This document shows positions 1 to 8,343 of a stretch of DNA of 43,396 nucleotides, piece by piece. Source of the stretch: an uncultured Muribaculaceae bacterium (GTDB taxonomy: Bacteria; Bacteroidota; Bacteroidia; Bacteroidales; Muribaculaceae). Made by a program: the position numbers and the translations under genes. The stretch is taken from NCBI GenBank assembly GCA_944321715.1, contig CALUMJ010000021.1:1-43396 (forward strand), written 5' to 3'. The notes under the pieces were generated by a model that saw only the letters and a list, made by a program, of their open reading frames with translations, was not told the DNA's origin and ran no database searches. The first letter of the stretch is position 1. The number at the start of each line of letters is the position of its first letter.

Positions 1-35
1 GCCGCTTGAAAAATTTTACGCCCCAAATAAAATGG

Positions 36-81
36 AAAGAGGGCGCATCAAATATTCCTCAATTTGATACACCCTCTTTTT
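36..81. terminator. bidirectional hairpin terminator
   Basis: The arms AAAGAGGG-cgc-ATCAAA (36-52) and TTTGAT-aca-CCCTCTTT (63-79) pair with a small symmetric internal loop and a 10-nt loop. On the plus strand the hairpin runs into TTTTT, on the minus strand into TTT. It lies just beyond the stop codon of the minus-strand lipoprotein gene ending at 97, so it can end that transcript and also one arriving from the left of the window. Confidence 0.7.
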
Positions 82-96
82 ATTGTTATGTGCTTA

Positions 97-2742
97 TTAT
101 AATTTATGAATTACTTTAATCATTTGTTCTCCTATGCCGATGGTATAGCCTTGTGAACAGAAAACAACCCTGTTGAATGTGTCACCTATGATAAATATGG
201 GCAGTGTATGGGCATTCAGTTTTAGATTCTCACTTATTTGTTGCTGTATAGAGCCGTCAGCATCTATGCCATATATGATATTTGATGGCAGCTCGGGGAA
301 CTCTGAAGGATTGAATTTACTATATTGCTCTTTGTTAGTAAACAATAGTATGATGCCTCTTCCCCATTTTTCTAATTCTTTCCCCATTGCCGCAATGTCA
401 CGCAGAGCATGGTTGGTCGGTTCTTGTCCCGTTCCGAGAATGCCAACTATGAAATAGCCGCGTCCAGTTGTTGATAATATAGAACATGGTAAGCCCTGGT
501 CTGTCGGCATGTAAAGTGATTCGGAATTGAAATTCCCGATTACTTGTACATCGTCGAGGCTTTCTCTCATGACGAGGTCGATATTGCAGGTTTTACCTGG
601 AAGTATATCAAAAAAAGTCAGGTGTGAAAGAACTCCACCATTGGCAAGACGGGTACCGCTTACAAGCAGGTATTTGCCTGCATCAAGTGTAGTGCCGTTT
701 TTCAATAATTGCGACCATGTGCAGCCTTCGGGATATTCCAACAGATGTAGAGTGCCATCTTCTGCAATACGTGATATTGTGAAATGGTAGTAATATTTAG
801 GGTCGTCAAGCGATTTGATGGGGGAATATTGTGCGACAAGGTTGCCTGTTGGTGCATTAATTTGTTGCACTTCCTCAAAATTAACATCGGTCGCTTTGCC
901 GTCATTGTTTATTAATTGCACTTTGCCTGTGATTCCATCGATTCGCGCAGGTATTCCAAGGCTGCGGGCTACTGATACAAAAAATATGTCACGGCTATGG
1001 CAGTCGGCTGTGCGTACTTTCCATACACCAATTGGAGAAATAGGCGAACCTCCAAGATTGCAATTAGAATCTATTGAAATGCTATCTGCAACCCATTTGA
1101 CGAGTTGCATGGGATTTTTGCGTAAGGTATCTTGTACTTGCTTTGGAATTGCTGACAAAAAGAATGTTTTGTATGGCGTGAGTTTCTCATTACTTACTCG
1201 TGGATTAAGTATGAATTGATTGAAAAGTTCTGTATCGCAGTTGGCCTTGGAGTAGGTTAAATGGTCGTTAAGCACGTCAAGACCTACATCTCGTAAATCT
1301 TTTTCAGATATATGACGCAGTAATTCAAGCCCTTTTTGTTTGTCTTCAGGTGCATCGAGTGAAGATAGAAATTTTGTTATGACATCATAATTACCTCGTG
1401 AAGCGACTACTATTTTGGCCACTTCCGATGCTGGTGTAAGCTCGTATTTTTGGGCAAATTCAATGCCGTTCTCTTCTGTAAAGAATGTTGCTTCGTAGGC
1501 TCGGCGTATTGAATCTTCTTGCGCAAGTCGTTGTTCATTTATTGCACGTTGCTCGTTGGTTACATTGGGCAACGTGTTTCTTTCAACTGGTGGTACAATA
1601 TCAAGGTCAATGCTGTAGTTTTCATTTTGGGGAATCGACAGTGGTATGTCTATATGGCCGTCTTTCCCAAAAGAAACTTTTGCAAAGCCATATTTCCCGT
1701 CTTTTGATGCCCAAACCACCATGTCGCCTTTCCCCGCCGACAAGAATGTCTTGCCTTCAGCATCTGTCGCTTTTGTTGCGACCGAATAGAATTCTCCATA
1801 GTTGTAAACTTTGAATTCAACTTTGGCATTTTCTACAGGCCTGTTTTCGGCATCTATAACTTTTACATCGAGTCGGGCTGTTGGTGCATAGTTGTCGATA
1901 ACATTTATTTCGGTATATCGAGGTGTGCGGTACATGACCTCTTCGGGGCCGGTGTAACGTCCGAAAACCTTGGTATGCATTAGCATTCCACGTGATGCCG
2001 GAGCATTGAACCATGCAAGGTCAAGAACAGGTTCGGGTTCGCATGCACCGAGGAAATACCATTTGCCATCAACCCATGCTTCAACCCATGCATGGTTGTC
2101 GTCGGTATGAGCCCATCGTGGTGTGTACACTTGCCTTGCTGGAATCCCTACTGAACGCAAAGCAGCAACGGTGAATGTGGACTCTTCGCCACAACGCCCG
2201 TATGCAGTTTTTACCGATGCAAGAGGGCTGCTCGTGCGTGCATCTGACGGACGGTATGTCACTTTCTCGTGACACCAATGATTGACCTCAAGTACGGCAT
2301 CGTATAATGAAAGATTTTTCACACGGTTTTTCAATTCATCGTAAAATATTATTCGGCTATTATCGAGGTCTTCATTGTTGACACGAATAGGTAGCACGAA
2401 GTGACGAAATTCACGTTCTGGAATTTCTTTACCCCATGGCATTTCCTCCCGGGCAGTAAATGCGCAATTGATGTTTTCGAGGAAATATTCGCTTGAATGG
2501 TCGGCAATATCGGCAAGAGGCATGTAAGCGTATAAGAACATCAGAGCTTCGTGCTGTTCTGTTGTTAGCTCCATTTGGTCGATAGCTGTAAAAACATGTT
2601 TGTCGTTCAGTAAATCACGGCGACTTTCATAATCGGCAATTACAGCGTTACGTTCATTCTCATCAGATATAAAATGTTTGTTGGCACAAGATGTGCACAG
2701 TATCGCTGTGGCTATAAAGATAAGGAAGGTAAAATGTTTCAT
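97..2742 (-). CDS. transglutaminase-like lipoprotein with thioredoxin-like tail
   Basis: 881 residues. The N-terminus is a lipoprotein signal peptide (hydrophobic residues 5-16, acylated Cys probably Cys19), so the protein should sit in the periplasm or outer membrane. A transglutaminase core follows, with the catalytic Cys in GRCGEES (Cys184) and His in NHAW (His217). Where the third residue is expected the sequence reads GACEPEP, so Glu235 replaces the usual Asp. A second, degenerate copy lies around Cys581 (TADCHSRD ... RSLGIPARI). Between them is an Ig- or carboxypeptidase-regulatory-like segment (about residues 290-370). The last 120 residues look like a thioredoxin fold but have no CxxC, so redox activity is unlikely. 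The family suggests peptide cleavage or amide-bond chemistry on envelope polymers; the substrate is not apparent. The gene stands alone, divergent from the sigma-barrel gene and followed by a terminator. Confidence 0.85.
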   Translation of the reverse strand: MKHFTFLIFIATAILCTSCANKHFISDENERNAVIADYESRRDLLNDKHVFTAIDQMELTTEQHEALMFLYAYMPLADIADHSSEYFLENINCAFTAREEMPWGKEIPEREFRHFVLPIRVNNEDLDNSRIIFYDELKNRVKNLSLYDAVLEVNHWCHEKVTYRPSDARTSSPLASVKTAYGRCGEESTFTVAALRSVGIPARQVYTPRWAHTDDNHAWVEAWVDGKWYFLGACEPEPVLDLAWFNAPASRGMLMHTKVFGRYTGPEEVMYRTPRYTEINVIDNYAPTARLDVKVIDAENRPVENAKVEFKVYNYGEFYSVATKATDAEGKTFLSAGKGDMVVWASKDGKYGFAKVSFGKDGHIDIPLSIPQNENYSIDLDIVPPVERNTLPNVTNEQRAINEQRLAQEDSIRRAYEATFFTEENGIEFAQKYELTPASEVAKIVVASRGNYDVITKFLSSLDAPEDKQKGLELLRHISEKDLRDVGLDVLNDHLTYSKANCDTELFNQFILNPRVSNEKLTPYKTFFLSAIPKQVQDTLRKNPMQLVKWVADSISIDSNCNLGGSPISPIGVWKVRTADCHSRDIFFVSVARSLGIPARIDGITGKVQLINNDGKATDVNFEEVQQINAPTGNLVAQYSPIKSLDDPKYYYHFTISRIAEDGTLHLLEYPEGCTWSQLLKNGTTLDAGKYLLVSGTRLANGGVLSHLTFFDILPGKTCNIDLVMRESLDDVQVIGNFNSESLYMPTDQGLPCSILSTTGRGYFIVGILGTGQEPTNHALRDIAAMGKELEKWGRGIILLFTNKEQYSKFNPSEFPELPSNIIYGIDADGSIQQQISENLKLNAHTLPIFIIGDTFNRVVFCSQGYTIGIGEQMIKVIHKL

Positions 2743-2940
2743 AAATATTGATATTAGTTCACTACGAAGATAACGTTTTTTTGTAAAACCTGCGAGTAGG
2801 ATTGTAAGGAAAATAATATTGGCTCACTATAAATAAGGTCACAAGGTAAATATTTTTTTACCATATCAAGTGCAGTCATTTATGGATATTTGTATCTACT
2901 TTTAAAACGATTTTAATAATTAAAGCAGCGGAACGCCTCG

Positions 2941-4596
2941 ATGGATTTAGAAAATATTATAATGGGAGCAAAACAAGGCGATATGAAAGCTCTTGAGTGC
3001 CTGTATAATACATATTATCAAAAGATGTGAGGTGTGTGCATTGCTATATTAAAAGGTAACAGCGATGCAGCCGATGACCTTGTGCATGATGCGTTTATTT
3101 TGGCGTTTGCTTCTATGGGCAAATTAAAAAATCCGAGTAGATTTGGGCAATGGCTGACAACTATTACACGGAATGTTGCATTTAAATATTTAGAGCAAAA
3201 CCGCAGGAATCCATTAATTCCCTTATCGGAGGTTCCGATAGAGCAACTCGACATTTCAGATGAAACCGAAACAATCGAAACGCATGTTTCATTAAATGAA
3301 TTATTGGCATTGATAAATCGGTTACCCGATGGCTATCGTAATGTATTTAGAATGTCGGTAATTGAGGGATTTACTCATAAAGAAATAGCCGATATGCTGG
3401 GAATAGAACCTCATAGCTCGTCATCGCAATTGTCGAGAGCTAAAGTAATACTTAGAAAAATGCTGTCGGGCTATTTGACATTGGTCGTGTTGGTGGTAGT
3501 GATGGTGTTTACATTGTATAAAATATATCATAAAAAACCGACCGATATTCATATAGAAAAAGGTAGCATATCGAAAGCGGAAGAGCCGAGAGATAAAAAA
3601 GTAACAATAAATAATGATATAATTGTAAGTGAAGAGGGGAGTGTTGAAAGCGACGGGATTATTACAGTAGCCGAAGTAAGTCGTCCAGATTTCACCTATG
3701 TGAAAATAACCGACATACTGAATGATGAAAATTGCTATGATGGAGTTGTTATCTCAGAGCCAGTCAATCGGGATAGTGCGGAATATGTTACCGATACTCT
3801 ATTACACAATATCAGGCCAACGTTTGATACTAATATAACTGAGCATAGCACAAAGAAGCGTAAATGGAAAATGATGCTTGCCGGCTCGTTAGGACCAGCA
3901 TTAGCGCAAAATGCATATAAGTTGATAGTTGGTAGTGATAATGCTGATTCCGAATCGGGTGTGCCCGTAAATATAAGCACATGGGAGGAGTATTATGATT
4001 ATTTACAGTCACGTAGTCATGATAATATGCCAGCCGACTCTGTTGCGTTGATGAATATAGCCAAGAATAATAGCGGTGATATTATTGAACATGAGAATCA
4101 TGAAAAGCCAATTACATTTGGCATATCGTTCTCAAAGACTTTGAACGATAGGTGGGGCATGGAAACTGGTTTGCAATATTCATTGTTACGCTCATCATTT
4201 ACAATGGGAAGTGGCATGAATAGCATACAAAGGTCACAAAAATTGCATTATATAGGAATTCCTATTAAAGTGTCATATAAGATAGCCGATTACAGGAGAT
4301 TTTCGGCATACGCATCTGTCGGAACTGTTGTGAACATTCCAGTAAAGGGAAGAATACGGCAGAGCCTTGTTACGGATACGACGACTATGTATTTGGAGGG
4401 TGGTAGTGTGTCGCCTTCCTGGCAATTGTCGGTCAATGCAAGTTTGGGCGTACAATACGAATTGAAAAGAAACATAAGCATATATTTTGAGCCAACTTTA
4501 AATTATTACATACCATCGGGAAGTGACACACATAGTATTTGGACTGAACAACCATTTACAGTGACTATGCCACTTGGTATAAGGTTTACATGGTAA
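2941..4596 (+). pseudogene. ECF sigma factor / TM / outer-membrane beta-barrel fusion, one in-frame TGA
   Basis: Reading from ATG 2941 gives a sigma-70 N-terminus (MDLENIIMGAKQGDMKALE...) up to an in-frame TGA at 3028-3030. The same frame then stays open to TAA at 4596, 551 codons in all. Residue numbers below count from GTG 3034, the first usable start after the stop. Sigma region 2 covers about 10-53 (DAADDLVHDAFILAF, then TTITRNVAFKYL). Region 4 covers about 88-143 (LINRLPDGYRNVF, then HKEIADMLGI). One strongly hydrophobic segment lies at 147-165, then a charged, low-complexity stretch. From about 277, and mainly 360-520, come alternating aromatic/hydrophobic strands ending in IRFTW, typical of the OMP_b-brl_2 porin-like fold. 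In Bacteroidales such barrels are often encoded next to sigma factors; here they are one frame. The TGA removes the start of region 2, so the downstream start would give a truncated sigma domain. It may be a true nonsense mutation, a sequence error or a recoded codon. Confidence 0.7.
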
Positions 4597-4666
4597 ATTA
4601 TATGTATGCAGTCTTTGCACTTGTGATGTATCTATATCGATAGAAACATCAAATATTGCAAGGAGT

Positions 4667-5734
4667 ATGTATGGAATCAAAGATTACATTATTAATGGAA
4701 TGGCATACATTAATAACGCTGTGAGGCCACAACACAAAGTTTTAAGCCAGTTAATGATATATGCAACAACTCGTTGCCAGTCGCGTTGTCAACATTGCCG
4801 GATATGGGAGAAAGATGTGGAATATCTTTCGCTTGATGATATTAAACATATAATGTCAAGTCGTTGTATAAATAGTAGGACTACTGTTGGGCTTGAAGGT
4901 GGGGAATTTGTCCTACACCCTCAAGCCGCTGAGATAATGGAATGGTTCATGAATAATCATCCTAATTACACTCTTCTTTCAAACTGCCTATACTATAAGA
5001 GAGTTATCGAGCTTGTAAAGATATATAAACCGCGACATCTTTATGTTTCTCTTGACGGCGACAAAGAGGTGTATAAGCGAATGCGTGGGGTGGATGGATA
5101 TGACAGTGTGATAAAAGTAGTTGAAGCCGTGAAGGATGTTGTGCCAGTTTCTCTTATGTTTTGTCTTTCGCCTTGGAACAGTTTCAAGGATATGGAATAT
5201 GTGATAGGGGTTGCGAAACGATATGGGTTGGATGTCCGCATAGGTATATATGGAACTATGGCTTTTTTTGATACACAAAAAGACCTGCTTGCAGTGAACA
5301 ATGAAGATGAATATATAAAGGATATTCCTGAAAATATCATTGAAACTGACGAGAATTACGATTTTGTCGTATTATATGATGAATGGCGAAGAGGTAATCT
5401 GAAACTTCCATGCCAAAGTATATATAGTGAACTTGTCGTGCATTCCAATTGAAATGTTCCGTTGTGCCAGAATTTAGACATTGTACTTGGTAACATTCAT
5501 GAAAAATCTCTTGATGAGATTTTTAACTCAAATGAAACATGCAAGATTCAACATTGTTATTCGACAAGCTGTAATGGTTGTTGGATAAATTTTCATAGGA
5601 AGTATGACATTGTATTGTATAGAAATTTTGAAAAATTACTGCCTAAAAGAATAATAGAAAGTGTTTATGGACACTATCAATGGTCGGCAAAACATGAAGA
5701 AACATATAAGCATTTCTTTAATAGGATAAAATGA
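4667..5734 (+). pseudogene. radical SAM/SPASM protein, one in-frame TGA
   Basis: A 355-residue reading frame if the TGA at 5450-5452 is ignored. The radical SAM cluster motif CX3CX2C is Cys37/Cys41/Cys44 (RCQSRCQHC), followed by the usual (beta/alpha) pattern with GLEGGE and LYVSLDGD. The C-terminal part is a SPASM domain: CQSIYSELVVHSN-[TGA]-NVPLCQNLDIVLGNI, then C..QHCYSTSCNGCW. The TGA stands where relatives have Gly in SNG(N/D)VPLC, so one base change from GGA explains it. Without read-through the 261-residue product lacks most auxiliary-cluster Cys residues. AAGGAG lies only 1 nt before ATG 4667; in-frame ATG 4700 is an alternative start. The stop overlaps the start of the next gene (ATGA, 5731-5734), so the two are probably co-transcribed. 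Such proteins modify peptides or sugars; no precursor peptide was found beside it. Confidence 0.75.
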
Positions 5735-6783
5735 AGTACGTTGATAAAATGATAATGCGGTATAAGGCAATCCGCAATAAGCGATTCTTGCAAAACACAT
5801 ATTCCAAGAAATATGCTTTTGTAGGTTTTGGTAGTCACAGTGTAAATAACTTATATCCAGTATTGGATTACTTGGATGTGCCTTTGAAATATATATGTTG
5901 CAAGTCGCCCGACAAGGTAGAATTGATTAAAAAAAAGACAGGCATTGCGACAACCGTATCAATCGATGAGATTTTAAATGATGGCGAGGTTGAAGGGGTC
6001 TTTGTCTCGGTGGCACCTAAGTCTCATTTTGATATTGCGAAAAAAGTCTTGGAGTGCGGTAAGTCATTATTTATTGAGAAACCGCCTTGTTGTTTTATCG
6101 AAGAACTAAATGTTTTGATTAATCTCGCAGAGATGAATAAAGTAGCTGTGACAGTAGTAGGTATGCAGAAACGCTATTCACTGATTGCGCAAATTCTTGT
6201 TAATAGGTTAAATAGCGAGAAGTGCTTGAGTTACAATATGAGATACCTCACAGGTCTTTACCCCGAAGGGGATGCTCTGCTTGACCTTTTTATCCATCCG
6301 TTGGATTATGTGAGTTTCATTTTTGGCGATGCAGATGTCGTGGGTAGTGATTATGTTAAGCAATCGGATGGTGGCATAACACTGATGCTCTTGTTGTCGC
6401 ACAAGAATGCTAAAGGAATGCTGGAATTGTCAACGAGGCACACATGGAGCCATGCCGAGGAATGGTTGTCGATAAACACAAAAGGTGGAATATATGTACA
6501 GGAGCAAATGGAGAAATTGAGATTTTATCCTAAAAATGGTACATTACTCGGCGTTCCTATTGAAAAGATAATTCATCGACAACATTTAGAAATGGAATTA
6601 TTTGGGAGAAATAATTTTGTGCCAACTTTTGCGAATAATCAAATTTACACACAAGGTTATTTTAACGAAATAAAAACTTTTGTTGATGCAGTGGAGGGTA
6701 AGGAATATAAAAAATGCTTGTCGTCATTGCAGTCTATGAGAAGCACTTACGAACTTATCAGAACGATAAAGAGCATATTATAA
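5731..6783 (+). CDS. Gfo/Idh/MocA-family oxidoreductase
   Basis: 350 residues, intact. The N-terminal Rossmann domain begins YAFVGFGSHSV and has the family motif EKPP (IEKPPCC, about residues 114-120), where the Lys is the usual catalytic or cofactor-contacting residue. The C-terminal half matches the alpha/beta substrate domain. The family oxidises or reduces sugar derivatives with NAD(P)H; the substrate cannot be named. The start ATG overlaps the stop of the radical SAM gene, which argues for translational coupling and a shared pathway, perhaps modification of a sugar or nucleotide-sugar. The frame is AT-rich like the two genes before it and, unlike them, has no internal stop. It is followed by a strong bidirectional terminator. 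Confidence 0.85.
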   Translation: MKYVDKMIMRYKAIRNKRFLQNTYSKKYAFVGFGSHSVNNLYPVLDYLDVPLKYICCKSPDKVELIKKKTGIATTVSIDEILNDGEVEGVFVSVAPKSHFDIAKKVLECGKSLFIEKPPCCFIEELNVLINLAEMNKVAVTVVGMQKRYSLIAQILVNRLNSEKCLSYNMRYLTGLYPEGDALLDLFIHPLDYVSFIFGDADVVGSDYVKQSDGGITLMLLLSHKNAKGMLELSTRHTWSHAEEWLSINTKGGIYVQEQMEKLRFYPKNGTLLGVPIEKIIHRQHLEMELFGRNNFVPTFANNQIYTQGYFNEIKTFVDAVEGKEYKKCLSSLQSMRSTYELIRTIKSIL

Positions 6784-6787
6784 AAAC

Positions 6788-6833
6788 AGTGTGTTTGCTG
6801 ACTTCACCCATTAGATGAATCAGCAAACACACT
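6788..6833. terminator. bidirectional terminator between convergent genes
   Basis: A perfect 14-bp stem: AGTGTGTTTGCTGA (6788-6801) pairs with TCAGCAAACACACT (6820-6833) around an 18-nt loop. The minus strand runs from the hairpin into GTTTTTA and the plus strand into TGCTTTTA. It separates the plus-strand oxidoreductase gene from asnS, and both end within 20-70 nt of it. Confidence 0.85.
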
Positions 6834-6851
6834 TGCTTTTATGTAATTGAA

Positions 6852-8246
6852 CTAAAATTCTGCGTTCTTCGGAGTCCGAGGGAATGGAATCACGTCACGG
6901 ATATTTGTCATGCCGGTTACGAACAGAACCAAACGTTCAAATCCAAGACCAAATCCCGAATGTGGAACAGTGCCAAAGCGGCGGGTGTCGAGATACCACC
7001 ACATATCTTTCATTGGGATATGCAGCTCCTCGATACGAGCAAGAAGTTTGTCATAGTCTGCCTCACGTTCTGAACCACCAATTATTTCTCCAATTTGGGG
7101 GAACAGTACATCCATAGCTCTTACTGTCTTGCCGTCTTCATTGAGTTTCATATAAAAGGCCTTGATTTCCTTTGGATAATCAGTGAGAATAACAGGCCTC
7201 TTGAAATGTTCTTCGACAAGATAACGTTCATGCTCGCTTTGCAGGTCTATGCCCCAAGAAACAGGGAACTCAAATTTCTTTTTTGCTGCTTCGAGAATCT
7301 TGATAGCTTCGGTATAAGGCAGACGCATGAAGTCATTATGTAGAACGAATTCCAAACGATTGACAAGGTCCTTGTCGTACATCTGTGACAAGAATTCAAT
7401 ATCATCTTTGCAATTCTCAAGGGCATAACCTATGCAGTATTTAATGAATTCCTCGGCAAGGTCCATATTGTCGGTAATGTCATTAAATGCTACTTCTGGC
7501 TCAATCATCCAGAATTCAGCGAGGTGACGTGGCGTGTTGGAGTTTTCGGCACGGAATGTGGGTCCGAATGTATAAATTGCACCAAGCGCAGTTGCACCAA
7601 GTTCACCTTCAAGCTGCCCCGATACAGTCAAGCTTGTTTGTTTACCGAAGAAATCTTGGGTATAATCGATATTGCCGTCTTCTGTTTTCGGAAGGTTGTT
7701 CAAATCAAGAGTCGTGACTTGGAACATTGCTCCAGCTCCTTCACAGTCGCTGGCTGTGATAAGAGGTGTGTTGAGATAGAAGAAACCTCGTTCGTTAAAG
7801 AACTTATGGATTGCAAACGCAAGGTTGTGCCTGATGCGCAACACAGCACCGAATGTATTGGTACGAGGACGCAGATGCGCTATCTCACGTAAAAATTCTA
7901 ATGTGTGTCCTTTCTTTTGAAGAGGATATGTTTGTGGGTCGGCTGTTCCATATATTTCAATGGTTTCGGCTTGAATTTCACAGGTTTGACCTTTACCCTG
8001 AGATGCCACAAGTAGCCCCTCGATGTGCAAGCTGGCTCCTGTAGTTATTGGTTTCAATTCATCTTCGGTAAATTTCGACAGGTCAATTACTATTTGTATG
8101 TTTTTTATTGTCGAACCGTCATTTAGGGCGATAAATTGTACGTTCTTATTGCCTCTACGAGTTCTTACCCAACCCTTTACGCAAACTTTTTCACCTATAA
8201 GTTCTGGGTTGAATATATCAACGATTTTAGTTCTTTTTAGTGACAT
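6852..8246 (-). CDS. asnS: asparaginyl-tRNA synthetase
   Basis: 464 residues, the usual length. This cytoplasmic class IIb synthetase charges tRNA-Asn with asparagine. The N-terminal OB-fold anticodon-binding domain (about 1-110) contains [17 protein letters not shown]. The catalytic domain contains the class II motif 2 region ([21 protein letters not shown]) and motif 3 ([15 protein letters not shown] ... [10 protein letters not shown]). The ending RTPKNAEF is typical of AsnS rather than AspRS. It is a single-gene unit with a candidate -7 box at 8310-8317. Confidence 0.97.
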   Translation of the reverse strand: MSLKRTKIVDIFNPELIGEKVCVKGWVRTRRGNKNVQFIALNDGSTIKNIQIVIDLSKFTEDELKPITTGASLHIEGLLVASQGKGQTCEIQAETIEIYGTADPQTYPLQKKGHTLEFLREIAHLRPRTNTFGAVLRIRHNLAFAIHKFFNERGFFYLNTPLITASDCEGAGAMFQVTTLDLNNLPKTEDGNIDYTQDFFGKQTSLTVSGQLEGELGATALGAIYTFGPTFRAENSNTPRHLAEFWMIEPEVAFNDITDNMDLAEEFIKYCIGYALENCKDDIEFLSQMYDKDLVNRLEFVLHNDFMRLPYTEAIKILEAAKKKFEFPVSWGIDLQSEHERYLVEEHFKRPVILTDYPKEIKAFYMKLNEDGKTVRAMDVLFPQIGEIIGGSEREADYDKLLARIEELHIPMKDMWWYLDTRRFGTVPHSGFGLGFERLVLFVTGMTNIRDVIPFPRTPKNAEF

Positions 8247-8273
8247 ATCTATGAATTAGAATTTATAAACAAG

Positions 8274-8324
8274 ATTGTGTTACACTGTCATTCACTTTAG
8301 TCGTGGTGGCAAATGTAACACAAT
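8274..8324. other. 11-bp inverted repeat between the pseudouridine synthase gene and asnS
   Basis: ATTGTGTTACA (8274-8284) and TGTAACACAAT (8314-8324) are perfect inverted repeats around a 29-nt loop. The right arm overlaps the candidate -7 box of asnS (8310-8317). It could be a weak terminator of the upstream minus-strand pseudouridine synthase gene, since no good T-tract follows, or an operator or leader structure for asnS. Confidence 0.5.
8310..8317 (-). promoter_or_regulatory. candidate -7 box for asnS
   Basis: TACATTTG on the minus strand matches the Bacteroidota -7 consensus TAnnTTTG, 64 nt before the asnS start. No TTTG is seen at the expected -33 spacing. Confidence 0.35.
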
Positions 8325-8343
8325 GCTTGCTGTTTTGTATATT

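Noticed and set aside
2743-2940. Standard promoter boxes for the divergent lipoprotein and sigma-barrel genes
   Set aside because: Only near-matches with one or more mismatches and poor spacing were found on either strand.
3028-3069. Hairpin (3037-3044 with 3062-3069) downstream of the TGA, as possible selenocysteine insertion signal
   Set aside because: The position is not a Cys in sigma factors, no similar hairpin follows the TGA at 5450, and no selenoprotein genes are in the window. The pairing may be chance within coding sequence.
4671-4720. ATG 4671 as the true start of the radical SAM gene because its spacing to AAGGAG is better
   Set aside because: It is in another frame that closes after a few codons; the gene must start at 4667, 4700 or nearby in the same frame.
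3028-5452. Genome-wide reassignment of TGA to an amino acid
   Set aside because: TGA is used as a normal stop elsewhere here: ATGA overlaps at 5731, 15386, 31844, 33623 and 38412 and the TGA at 30717. The two internal TGAs would also need different residues (Arg-like and Gly-like).
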